Shown here: positions 24,492 to 34,780 of the stretch, in pieces
How the letters are laid out: every line of letters begins with the position of its first letter
Position numbering within the stretch: the first letter of the stretch is position 1
Assembly (NCBI GenBank): GCA_036850595.1
Contig: CM072159.1
Span: 4,305,978-4,369,977 of the forward strand
Reading direction: 5' to 3'
DNA length: 64,000 nt
Source of the DNA: Rhyacichthys aspro
Taxonomy: Eukaryota; Chordata; Actinopteri; Gobiiformes; Rhyacichthyidae
Translations under genes and position numbers: made by a program
Notes under the pieces: model-generated
What the model saw: only the letters and a program-made list of their open reading frames with translations
What the model was told of the DNA's origin: nothing
The model's database searches: none

Positions 24492-24626
24492 ATGGTTTCT
24501 CTGCGACTACTCGCTTGGATGAGGAATATGTGTCCGGAGATGCTGCTCTTGTTGCCGGTGTTGTGGCTTTTACCCCTGACTGGAGCGGCTCCCTCTCAGA
24601 CCACAGAGCAGCTGGACATGGGGGTG
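24492..24626 (+). CDS. First coding exon of a secreted or membrane protein, gene unidentified
   Basis: The exon starts at an ATG in a near-ideal Kozak context (GGCACC-ATG-G) and encodes 45 residues ending at a GTG|GTAAGT splice donor (24627), so intron phase is 0. The product has a basic/polar N-terminus with Arg5 and Arg11, a hydrophobic core at residues 17-30 (MLLLLPVLWLLPLTG), then Ala-Ala-Pro-Ser and a polar start of the mature chain (QTTEQLDMGV). This is a classic signal peptide with likely cleavage around residues 32-35. In-frame Met10, Met13 and Met17 are possible internal starts, and the first is preferred for its context. The protein is therefore routed to the secretory pathway. I cannot assign a family from 45 residues. 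No second exon was identified downstream, so the first intron is very long, as is common for neuronal adhesion and extracellular-matrix genes (inference). Confidence 0.75.
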
Positions 24627-25744
24627 GTAAGTTCAAAACCTCAGCTAATTAAGTTTTCTCTTCTTGGCCACGCCGTTTCTGCATTACGCACGTTTATATT
24701 ATGCTTTAAGGGCTTCCTCTTTTGCCACATCAGGATCTCCTAATACTTGCACTGAATTTTAACATCCCCTCTGCAGTCCAGGGCCAGTGGAAGTGCATGC
24801 TGTTTGTGCAAAAAAAAAAAAAAGCATGCAAAAGAAAAGAGTACTCTCCAGTGGCTAGAATAACCTTACCTAAAAAAAATCAATCCATGTGTTCCTCAGT
24901 TCCACGAATAAATAAATGTACGTGGAGGGATTTGCCTTGGCATGATATCGACCCTCTTCTCAGAGTATGCTGACATTGTGCATACCCTGTGTAAATAAGA
25001 CACAGACCAAAGACCCACAAGGCATTTCAGGTTTTTCTTGAAGGTTTTCTTGGACATGCCTTGGAGAACACAAGAGTTAAGTTCAGGCAAGGCTGGGGTT
25101 GTAATAGAGGAGGCTGTACTGTGTGGTTGTGGAGACAGGAGGCAAAAGCTGACATTTGAAGGGGATAGAAATACTGTGCATCTGGTTCTCTGAGAAATAT
25201 AGCTTTGCTCTCAGAACCGAAGGCTTGAGTATTGACTTCCGCTGCGAGGCTGTTATCTTTCAAACAGACACACATCCAGTATTGATGCCTTCTAATTTAC
25301 AAATGTCTAAGAAACCTTCCGATACATTTTTGCGCAATTTAATAACATTGTAGAGTAAGTTCACAAGTTATTGAATTCCGAAAAAAGTCCTCCGCTGACT
25401 ATACTCATTAGTACAGTCATAATGTACATACTGTATATTGTTTTTGGTTTTTTTCAAAAGCTGTTTACCAATATGATACTGTAAATTGACAGTGTAATCA
25501 CGTGGATACACTTGCGTTGGACTGTGAAGTCACGGATGTTGTCGGAACCAAATTTAGAAAAGGGTCAAAGATCTTAAAACATGAATGTGATGTGGCTGTA
25601 TGTGTCCTTTGTCAGTTTAAACACTTCTACGTTTGTGGCTTACAACCACAGATGATGAGATAACAAAAACATACAAAATAACAGTAGTACTTCACTCTGT
25701 GTCAGTAGGAACCAACATTAGAGTTGCAGTCGTGCGCTTATTTT
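24627..25744 (+). other. Start of putative intron 1
   Basis: Begins with the GTAAGT donor. The reading frame runs on through it to a stop at 24741-24743, which would give an 83-residue product if unspliced; the strong donor makes this unlikely. A short A-run lies at about 24810-24823. No acceptor-flanked exon is recognised. Confidence 0.6.
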
Positions 25745-26670
25745 AAAGCTCCACTTACTGATTTTCTTTTAGCCGTCCCTGTCTTAGATCCCACTCTCCT
25801 CCAAAAGCAGCTTAGGGACCTCTCCTGCTACTCTTTTATTAAAAAAGTCAAATCAGACCAATTTTTTTCCTCCACAAAATACTTATACATTTCACCAAAC
25901 TGAAGTTTAGAGCTTATCATTAGCTTAGCTGCGACTTCAGCGTCAGGACAACATTCATCTCCCCCTCGTTAAACATTACTTGATGAATTGACAGATCGGC
26001 ATTTTACGTTGCCTCCCGTTTCTCTGTTGATCTTTTCTTTTTTGAGGTGTGTCTCAATGTTAAAAGATATATTCATCGCTGAAAATACACTTAATTGGCA
26101 GCTATTAAACTTCCTAGAACGTCATATGACAAGCCGGTGTCGACGAATGGGAGCGTTTTTTCAAGCATGTGACTGTTTCCCTTCCTGAATAGAGGTTCAC
26201 ATCTATTACAATCCTTTATAATAAACAGTAGATGGCATCATAAAGACAGGTTTTTTTTGGAAGTCATTGCTTTTACAATACATTATACTATTTGTTGTTT
26301 AAGCCATTTTCCCAACTAGAAAAAAGAGTCCCACCATCCCATTACTATGTAAATGCTTTGCCAGTATTGATGTGGATTTCCCTCTGCTTTCCTGTTCACT
26401 ATGTTCACACTATGTTTTGTTTTTTTGCTGTCGAATTAGTGCCTAGTGCTGGAATAGACTCTTTCCTAATTGGATACGGACACTTTCCTAGTTGGATATG
26501 GTACGCCAACGAGGGTGTCCTTTATTAAAATGGGAGCAATCCTCCAAAGCTTGCTGTCACAGGCTGACTGTTCATATCCTTTAAGATTCTTTATGTTAAG
26601 GTTAAAGGATGTCTTAAGGTCTCAGATTCTTACCCATATCTTACAATATGCTATTAGGTGAATAAACAGT
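25745..26670 (+). repeat. Dispersed repeat family A, copy 2 (expanded)
   Basis: The 5' block (AAAGCTCCACTTACTGATTTT...GCCGTCCCTGTCTTAGATCC, about 25745-25800) and the 3' block (GATGTCTTAAGGTCTCAGATTC...TATTAGGTGAATAAAC, about 26608-26670) both match copy 1 at 17215-17610. They are roughly 900 bases apart here versus 350 there. The extra sequence may be an insertion into this copy or a deletion in copy 1. A tandem 22-bp duplication at 26461-26504 lies inside. Confidence 0.5.
26461..26504 (+). repeat. Tandem 22-bp duplication
   Basis: CTTTCCTAATTGGATACGGA at 26461 and CTTTCCTAGTTGGATATGGT at 26483 are adjacent 22-bp units differing at a few positions. Confidence 0.75.
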
Positions 26671-28009
26671 TTTCCATCAAACACTGCAGGCTCCATTGTC
26701 TTACACAGTCTTCTAAAGCACACTGAATGGAGCATTTTACTTTTGTATGCATCTGTTTTGTGTGAGTAATGGAGGAAGCCTTAAGCCGTTCGAAGCACAC
26801 GCAGACTGTAAAGCAGCCAGCGGCCACACATCATGCATCATCATCAGCCGCACACTCACAGTAAGTCTGCCCCGTGTGAGCTGTGCTGGAGGGCTCTGCA
26901 CCTGCCAAAAGCTAGAGCCACGGTGACAGTTTTTAACCACTCATCCATGTCTTTTACCGAGTACACAGGAGAAATAAGGCAACACTTTTTCTTTGTCTTT
27001 TTTTTTTTTAATCTTTCATCTTTCATGTTGTCATTTATTGATTATTGTCTCAACTTTTGATGGTTTCAGTTAAGAGCGCGTCCTACTGTTTTACCCCCCG
27101 GGCGCTGTTATATTATTCCACTTCTCATCCAAACTTCTGTCTTCCTGTCTCATCTTCAGCCATCAAATGATATCCTTGTGAAAGAAACACTCTTTGAGGT
27201 TGTTTTAGAGGCGCACTAATATTCTTCATCCGCCTCAGTTCTATTGATATGCGCTGTATCTCTTCTTCTCGCTTGATGACACTTATGACATACTGTAGCA
27301 GACACTTTAACTGTGGCTTTTAAAGGGCATTATTTTTAACTTTGCTAATGGCCAAGTGAGACGCTATGTGAAGTGCTGAAGCAGATGACAGCTCTGGCGG
27401 CTCGACATAATCTCTTGCACCTGCATTTTTATAAGGTCAGTCTGGACGTCTGACGGATCAGTGGGACCTCCAAGACATAGGCTTTTATGGAGTGGGGTTT
27501 GAAGTGTAAACAACAGCTCATCTTACAATAAAAATGTTTTTACTGAGTGGCCATTCAGGTTTTTTTTGACAGAGCTCCATTTTACTGACTGGATATTAGA
27601 TGTGCGTAGACATGAAAGGTAAATCACAAAAAATATCACGCTGTAAGAGTATCACAGTAAAGACGCAACAACTTGATAAGATATATAATCATAATAACAG
27701 CACCTTTCAAGGGGTTTATGTCCTGTTTATGTAAAGCCACTTGCATTTTGCTTTGTTGTTTTGCAAATGCTCATATGATTCTCATGATAGGTGTTTATTA
27801 CTACTGTGCAACTTGATGCCATAACAGTTTTTATTGTGTAAATAAATGACGAGTATAGAGGAGCTGTCTTGTCTCATTAAGTTCATGTTGTCATTTGCCA
27901 TTTTGAGTGTGTTGTTCTCTTAAACCTCCATCCCAGGATCTTCCTCTCACAAATGTTTCGAGTGCAAATGCAGTGTTATGATCAGGTAGTGGCTTTGGCG
28001 TGTGTAGTT
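26671..28009. other. Intronic, no exon seen
   Basis: AT-rich sequence, with a T-run near 26999-27010. No coding exon, transposon end or RNA gene was recognised. Confidence 0.5.
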
Positions 28010-28670
28010 TTTGGCAGCATCTGGTGGCAATATTACAGATTGTAATTCCAAACCTCGCACCCTTACTTCCCAGACCATACGACCACCTACGGTAGCCCTA
28101 CAGGGACATGCTGTCATCTATGAACAAACCCAGTGGAAGGATGAGTTGACTAGAGGTTTAACAAGATCTCACATGACAAGATTTCTCATCAAGGTGAAAA
28201 GCTGTCTGGTGAAATCAGCAAGATAGAGTGTGAGGGTGAAATTACTATTCAAGATGCCCCGGCCATTTTTAAATTGTGTGTGTGGCCTTTTTATCTGTCT
28301 GTTTTGTCTGTTGTTTTTTCTGTGGAAATAAGAATCGCCGAAAGAGTGAGACAAGACACAAAAATAATGTAAACATTGTAAAAAAAAAAAACAATGACGT
28401 ACTCTGACAGAAAAACTACAGCTTTTAACCAGCCACACCTGGAAATAGAGTAAAAATCTCATCTTGTTTTGTTCTCGTGAACCAACTCGAGTCTTGTCTC
28501 TTGGGGCTTGTGTCTCATTGCACCCCTAGAGTCTTAAAACATTCAGACACAAAATACATTTATCTATCACATTTACATCAGTGCCATAAGCCTCTGTGCT
28601 AGAGTGTGTCTTTGGAAAGAAATATGAACATGCTTCTCCTCCAGCAGTGCTTAGTTTGTCCGCTTTGTAA
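28010..28670 (+). repeat. Dispersed repeat family B, copy 1, apparently split by a MITE
   Basis: The left part (TTGGCAGCATCTGGTGGCAATATTACAGATTGTAATTCC..., 28010-28149) matches the start of copy 2 at 52618. The right part (CAGTGCTTAGTTTGTCCGCT, 28646-28665) matches the end of copy 2 (CAGTGCTCAGTTTATCCACT, 52797-52816). The intervening 28150-28529 has its own inverted ends, so it looks like a later insertion. The family resembles a common fish repeat beginning GCATCTAGTGGTGA (from memory). Confidence 0.55.
28150..28529. mobile_element. MITE with inverted ends (380 bp)
   Basis: The left end CTAGAGGTTTAACAAGATC and the reverse complement of the right end (CTAGGGGTGCAATGAGACA) share most positions over the first 17. 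Just inside are AGATCTCACATGACAAGATTTC (left) and TCTCGTGAACCAACTCGAGTCTTG (right), the alternating ATCTC/CTCGT vocabulary of a fish MITE family I recognise from memory. A 12-A run lies at 28380-28391. No coding capacity. Confidence 0.55.
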
Positions 28671-31600
28671 TGAAAACCTCCACTGGAAAGTTTTGCAAAG
28701 CTGTAAAATCATTTGAAGCTTTATAGTAATCCTAAGTCATGCTACAGTCTCCACACACACACTGTCTGGAGGCTGGGGGCCATTACTTTCTAGTGACTGA
28801 TACGTATTGAATTGCTGCATGTGCCTGTAAATGCAGAGCCATGATAGATACAGTCCACACAGATAGAGTCCACATTTTGCTCTTGCTGCTCTGTGCTGAG
28901 GAAACATTTCCACTGGCTAAATGTCAAACCAGACATTTACCTGTGTATTTGCTGATTTTACTGAGACTGTGAGTCTTAAAATGTCAGGTCTGTGCTTAAC
29001 TTTGCTTAAGATTTAATCCTGTTAAACATTTTCTGTCTATGTCAATATTCTGCACAATAGTACTGAAAATGATTAGTCTTTCACAAAGAAAGGCAAAAAC
29101 TATTTTTTCTTCTCTACTCTATTAAGTCCATACACGTTGCAAAAAAGAGTGTCTGCAAACGTACTTACTTTAATGTACTTTTGGGGTCAGTCTTAAAGCG
29201 GTATACAGGAACTGCCTGAGTCCAGTAACCACAAAGACATAAAAGCTCCTTTAAAGTCAGGGATCCAGTCACCCAGCTTTCCAACTTCACAGAAAAAAAA
29301 GATCATGCTACTCTAGTAAAGGAGACGTGTCATATTTCTCAATTGGATTTGGAAAAGGTGAAAAACTAAGTCTCTCCTTGGTCTTTAAGAACATCCATTG
29401 GTAACAGGATCTTCTGACATCTGTTTAATACCTCTTCTTTCTTTTCATTAAGATGTGGTTTTCCTCAAAACAAAGTCCCCCAACTACCGCACTGTATCAA
29501 TTTAATAACCCTACAGCTCTGGTTCCAACAATCAAGTATGGTTACTAAAAGGTGGAGCTAAACACTGAAGTCTCCCGATTGGACTTAAGTGAATCTTTAC
29601 TTGAACGAAAATGAAAAAAGGCAAAAAACTACAATAATATTTGTATTTCTGGTGCTAGATCTAGTCAGCTTCTTACAGCTTTGTATCACTTGCTGTTGAC
29701 ATTGCATTAAAGACAAGCAGAATATGCAGTATGAGGGGGTTAGTCCCAAAAATGTGATAAACAGGTTTCTGAAATTGAAGTTTAGAACGTTAGGAATATT
29801 CCAACTGTGCATGGCGCCTCATCCAGCCTTCCATCACTACTTACAAAGATTTTCTCAGTTCCCTTAGACTAGTTCCCTTCAAACACAGCTCCTGTCTCTT
29901 ATAGTACAGTGTTTCCCATTTACCCCAGCATGCTCCCAGAATGGTCCAAAAATAAAAATTTTGGAAAGTTGCATGTTGCGATGTGTTAACTTTGATCTGT
30001 GCCTGTTAGGTGAGATTCCTAACTCCTCTGGGAATAGCTGCTGGTCAGTGAGCGCTGGAGCCAGAGAGTTGTGTGAGGAGTTTTTATCTTTCCTTGACCT
30101 TGTGAGGTTTTAGCATTTATTTACTGGTGAAGGTAAGTTTGATGAATTTGTAGTAAAAGTTACAATTCCCCTGAAAAGCAGAGCTGTCTCGTCTTTTACT
30201 TCTCTGCAGCTGTTTGAGCATTGAGTTTTGGCTACAAGTAAAGGGACATGGGGGCAATGCACAGCCGAATGATTGGTGAAAGCTTGGCAAAGTGTTACTT
30301 TCTCTGCAGCAGCAAGCAGCTTTGGCCTAATACAGGTCCTTATTAAGTTATTTAAGTTATTATGTTTAATAATCGAATCTGGAGAAAACTGATGTTTATA
30401 GTGTACAATAAATGCACAATAAATCAAAATAACTCATGACTAAAATATATCTGTGTAAGTAACAGAAAATATCATGTCTCTGTGTTTTAAACATTAGACA
30501 GTGTAGGCTTTTGTATAATTATTCTTTAGCTTAATGCTGCTCAATTAGATGCCATTGTCCTAAACACATTGCTGTTGAAACGCAAACCTCTTCAAGTGTC
30601 ACCTGTACTAAACTGTGTCATTCCATCCATCCCATACTGTACCAGTGGAATCGTACATTGACACAAAAGTTCCAAAGTTCATCCCTTGACGTCTCCTACT
30701 AAACTAAAGCAGTCATTCTTCTCACCAGCTAGATATGTCAGCAATCTATTTTACCTGAAACAAGAATAGCTTAAACACTCCTTTATGCCTCTGTAACAAA
30801 AGAAATGACATCAGAGACGGTGGCAGCGAAGAAAGAACATGTCATGTTGAAGGAGAAAGTACAGTATTCGCTATTGTCTGTACCGAGTGTGAAAAAATGT
30901 TCCACACTGAAGCCCTTCTTAGCAACTGTCGTCATCCAGTTTGAAGTAAATTAATGGAGACACAGAAGGTTCATCTGGGTAATGCGCCAGACCCAGACGT
31001 TACATCTTGATTGGGTGAAGATCTGAAATAAAATGTCAAAGAGCGTTCAAAGAGGATTGTAAAAGGAGGGAAGCAATGTGCAGCAGTTTGATAAAGAGAA
31101 GAAAGCACTCTAAACTAGATGTAGCCTTTTGGAGACATTAGTCGGGGATAAAATATTGTTTGATCACCGATAGTGAAGACAATTCATTCAGGCAATATAA
31201 TCAAATTTGCAGCTTATAGTTCATAATGAAAGAGAGAGCGTATGAGAGTAGACAAGTCCTGTAATGATTTGTTGGCGGGTGACTGATATCACAAATCACA
31301 AATGTGTTGCAGGAGCCAGGGGATGCACACAGAAAAGAGCATGTCATTTCATTCGTGTCATTTTGCTCCACTGGAAAGTCTGTGAAGGAGATATGAACAG
31401 ATGATCGGAGACATATTTCTTTTTCTGAAAGGCCTGTGGTGTCTGTAATGCGATTCATTGTCGGCCTACGTAACCCGCTGCGTGTACACGGCTGACTCGA
31501 TTAAGGTCGGACACAGCTCTGAGCAGCTCAAGAGTCGGACAGTAACACATGTAAATAGATGAGAAAAACATAGAGAGCAATGTTTAAGGGGGATACTCCT

Positions 31601-31974
31601 TTTTTGACCAGGGAACACTCATATTGTGGGTCACCCTTGATGAGCTCTTCTGATTGGCCTTTTAGCTGATCACTGATTATACTAATTTTTGCAGAGCACC
31701 CTTAATCAGGAATGCATGTGATATCAGTGAAGAATATTGAAATGACAAAATTGTGGAAGAGAGTTGAATTTTTCTTTCAATTAAATTTTATCTACACACA
31801 TCTGCGTTTAACACGTGTCTAGTCTTGCCAAAATGCAACTAGAATTAAAACTAAAATGTCTAGTGTCAATTTGTTTAGATCAAGTCTGAGTTTGTCTACA
31901 TAAAAGGACTACATGAAAAACTCATCCACAAAAGAGTGCAACTGCAACCCTTTATTAAATGTACTCAAACTATT
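28671..31974. other. Intronic, no exon seen
   Basis: No coding exon or definable transposon was recognised. The frames at 29597-29812, 30110-30427 and 31201-31458 have no family resemblance and no convincing splice flanks. Confidence 0.5.
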
Positions 31975-32320
31975 TCTCATTCATTCATTTATTTTCCTCA
32001 ACCTAGTCCAGTTAGGGATCATTAGCTCTGGCCCTTAGGCACGCTGGCAAATGGTTAGTCACAGGACTGACACCTAGATGCAGACAATGACAGACAATGA
32101 CTGACTCTCATATTCATTCACTGGGGACAATTTATACTCACCTATACATGCATGTCTTTAGACAGAGGGAGGAAGCTGGAGTAGAGACAGAACCCACGGG
32201 AGGACATGCAAACTCCTCACAGAATGTCACAGAAAGTCGTCCAGCCCAGAGATCAAACCCATGACCATCTTGTTGTGAGGCGGGAGTGCTAATCAACTGA
32301 TTCATCACAGCTGTTAATTA
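31975..32320 (-). repeat. SINE/LINE-tail family C, copy 1 (reverse)
   Basis: On the minus strand this matches the family seen at 48183-48530. Its plus strand carries GACTGACACCTAGATGCAGACAATG, ACATGCATGTCTTTAGACAGAGGGAGGAAGC, AGAACCCACGGGAGGACATGCAAACTCCTCACAGAA and TTGTGAGGCGGGAGTGCTAA. These blocks are, in order and reverse complement, those of a very common fish repeat with GCATGTTCTCCCCGTG and GGTTCTCTCC motifs. Its exact class was not resolved. Confidence 0.65.
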
Positions 32321-33505
32321 TATCTCAAATTTGTCTTTTTGCAACAATTCAAAAAGAGTCTTGGTCTTGTCTTGCTGTGACTCTCTGTGCTTGTGCACGT
32401 GTGTGTCACCGCATTTGATCATAACTGCTATTCACCGAGGACTTGAAGAACAACAATCTCGCCAGAAAGCAATCCTTTGATCTCTATCACTGCTGCTATC
32501 CAGTTCCATTACGGCACGCAGGCTGATCGCTCCATCACTTTAACCTGCATTGTGAACCTGAGGTAATGTATGGTGTGTGTCTTCGTAACAACCACACACC
32601 GAGTCTTTAAGCAAGTATGCCGTATGCTCCAGCGCATATCGCACGTATTCATTTTTATGGCTCCGCCGCTATCAGGCGTGATGTATTACTGCATAGTGGC
32701 CATTTGCACTTTCAGCACATGAGGGAACTGAGTCAAATAAAACGTAATATGCGCTTATGTTTTCTGCTCATCATCTTATTTCCCCCATGAGGAGAATTTT
32801 CACAGTGAAACTGAACTACTATGTTTCCCAAAGGAACCATTCAGCGGAACAGTGCTTCCTATTTGATAAGTGAGTGGTCAGACTCGGAGTAGATGAACTG
32901 ACAAAATGAATTCATACTAATAGAAGGCTAGATAACGCCTTTTGTTAATGTAACTGTAAACCTATGACATTATTGCTTTATTATGAAGACCAAATGGACA
33001 TTTTGTTTTTAGTCCTTATCATTCATTGACAAGATTTGTCCTGTCAACATGCTCCACTTGGTTTGATGGTGTTTCTACTGTCAGTAAAGGTGCAAATTGT
33101 AAAATATTGTTGTAAACAGAAACAACAATATGAGAAACATCACTGCAAGACAATATTCTTTACATTTGCTGATCTTAAATATAGAAATTAAACGCTCTGT
33201 AGATGTCAGATTCCATTTCTTACTGTTCCTGTAAATGCCCAAAGAAGACAAACTGAGCACAACTGGAGGACCTGTTTCTTCAAGGTTTATAGCATGTCCC
33301 AGAGAGGGCCATAGCTGTTCACATGTTCTATTTGCAAATTGTCACTAAAAAGACCACACAAACCCAGCTTTCATTTGTGGTTTGAATTCATTTAAAGACC
33401 TCTGTTTTCAATTAATTATCAGTTAAACCTATGGATGTAATTAAAAAAGGATTAGTACAACTAGTGGACACTCCTGGTATTGCAATAAGCATTGGCCTCA
33501 ATGGA
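32321..33505. other. Intronic, no exon seen
   Basis: No coding exon, RNA gene or transposon boundary was recognised. The stretch at about 32440-32700 is somewhat GC-richer than its flanks, without other features. Confidence 0.5.
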
Positions 33506-33745
33506 TAGTGCCATGAAAAAGTGTCTGCCACCTTCCTAATTTCTTTTTTTTTTTTCACAAGTCACACTTAAATGTTTCAGATCATCAAACTAATTTAACT
33601 ATTAGACAAAGATTTCTGAAGTGAACACAAAATGCAGTTTTTAAGTGATGATTTTATTTATTAAGAGAAAAAAGCTATACAAACATACCTAGCCCTATGT
33701 TGGAAAGTAGTTACCCCCTTAACCCAATAACTGGTTGTGCCACCC

Positions 33746-34099
33746 TGTGACGATCCACCTCTCTGGCTACCCCTTTAGGAGTGTTGTTTTGTGTGATGTG
33801 TGGGCAGGTCGTCAGGTGTGGTCTACCTGAGAAAGGGGAGTGGCTTAATCTATATAATTCAGCCCTCTATTGTTCTTGCCCTCTCTCTCTCAGGTGAGCC
33901 ACCCTCTTGGTCCACTACACTTTATTTGTTGGCTTTACATCTTACCATCTTCATTCATGCACTCCCCACACTACTGATGCCCTACACTCTCACATCTCAC
34001 TTAACTTAAACTAATAATTAAATAAATGATTTGGCTAATTTACCTCTTTTGTCTGTGTGGGTTCCTCTCTTTGTTGCTAACCTGAGCTGGTTGGTAACA
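33746..34099 (+). mobile_element. Solo LTR (354 bp) nested in the Tc1-like element
   Basis: The segment begins TGTGACGATCC and ends GGTTGGTAACA, the TG...CA form of LTRs. The flanking pentamers are CACCC (33741-33745) and CACGC (34100-34104), a 5-bp target duplication with one mismatch. Removing the segment plus one pentamer restores GTGCCACCCTCAGCAGCAATAACTGC, which fits the uninterrupted Tc1 consensus. A TATATAA lies at 33851-33857 and a polyadenylation signal AATAAA at 34021-34026, in the right order for U3-R-U5. No internal retroviral or retrotransposon genes are present, so this is a recombination product of a former full-length LTR element (Ty3-like or other; family undetermined). Confidence 0.75.
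33851..33857 (+). promoter_or_regulatory. TATA box of the solo LTR
   Basis: TATATAA in the middle of the LTR, 105 bases from its 5' end, upstream of the polyadenylation signal. Activity is inferred. Confidence 0.5.
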
Positions 34100-34780
34100 C
34101 ACGCTCAGCAGCAATAACTGCAATCAAACCTTTGCGATAACTGGCAATGATTGTTTCACTATGCTGTCAAGGAATTTTGGCTCAGTCTTCTTTGCAGATT
34201 TTTTCAATTGAGCCATATTGGAGGGTTTTTGAGCATGGAGCGCCTTTTTAAGGTCATGACATAGCATCTCCATCTGATTCAAGTCTGGACTTTGACTAGA
34301 CCTCTCCTAAACTTTAATTTTGTTTTTTTAAGCCATTCAGAGGTGGAGTGCTGGTGTTGGATCATTGCTCTGCTGCAGAACCCTTCAGGATTTTTTGGTC
34401 AAGAGCAGAATTTATGGTTCCATCAATTACAGCAAGTCATCCAGATCCTGAAGCATAAAAGCAGCCCCAGACCATCACACTACCACCACAACGTTTGTTT
34501 GATTCGTCCAGAAACTTCCCAAAAGTCTTGGGATCATCAAGATGTGTTTAGGCAAAAGTGAGATGTTTATTTTCTTTTTGGTCAGTAGTGGTTTTCAGTT
34601 TGGAACTCTGTCATAGATGCCATTTTTGCCCCGTCTCTTTTTTTATGGTTGAGTCATGAACACCGACCTTAACTGAGACAAGTGAGGCCTGCAGCTCTTT
34701 AGATGTAGTTGTGGGTTCCTTTGTGAACTCTTGGATGAGTCACCTGTTCACTTGGGGTAATTTTGGTCGGCCGGCCACTG
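34100..34780 (-). pseudogene. Tc1-like transposase pseudogene, C-terminal part
   Basis: Minus-strand remnant of a Tc1/mariner transposase, a DDE enzyme that cuts and pastes the element at TA sites. It retains the GRPK linker motif, the VMVWGCF segment and the SPDLN-x-x-E catalytic Glu motif, then a C-terminal piece similar to KPSNMAQLKK and VIAKGLIAVIAA. The N-terminal DNA-binding half is absent and the frame is broken by stops (for example after the segment equivalent to ASGSG). It is a fossil. The plus-strand frame at 34292-34561 is its shadow. Confidence 0.8.

Larger units (their letters stand above)
33506..34780 (-). mobile_element. Decayed, truncated Tc1-like DNA transposon
   Basis: The left end (TAGTGCCATGAAAAAGTGTC) matches the inverted-repeat start of a well-known fish Tc1 family (AGTGCCATGAAAAAGTATTTG). 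The transposase runs on the minus strand. Readable pieces are GRPKLP-like linker residues near 34760, VMVWGCF near 34470-34490, and SPDLNQMEML around 34262-34291, where the Glu codon (34268-34270) is the third acidic residue of the DDE triad. Several in-frame stops and frame breaks make it non-functional. Homology stops near 34780, so the N-terminal helix-turn-helix region and the right inverted repeat are missing. The element is interrupted by the solo LTR at 33746-34099. Confidence 0.85.

Noticed and set aside
24298..24636. 112-residue minus-strand ORF
   Set aside because: Shadow of the exon and 5'UTR on the opposite strand.
33800..34009. 69-residue ORF in the LTR
   Set aside because: Falls wholly inside the solo LTR, which is regulatory sequence.
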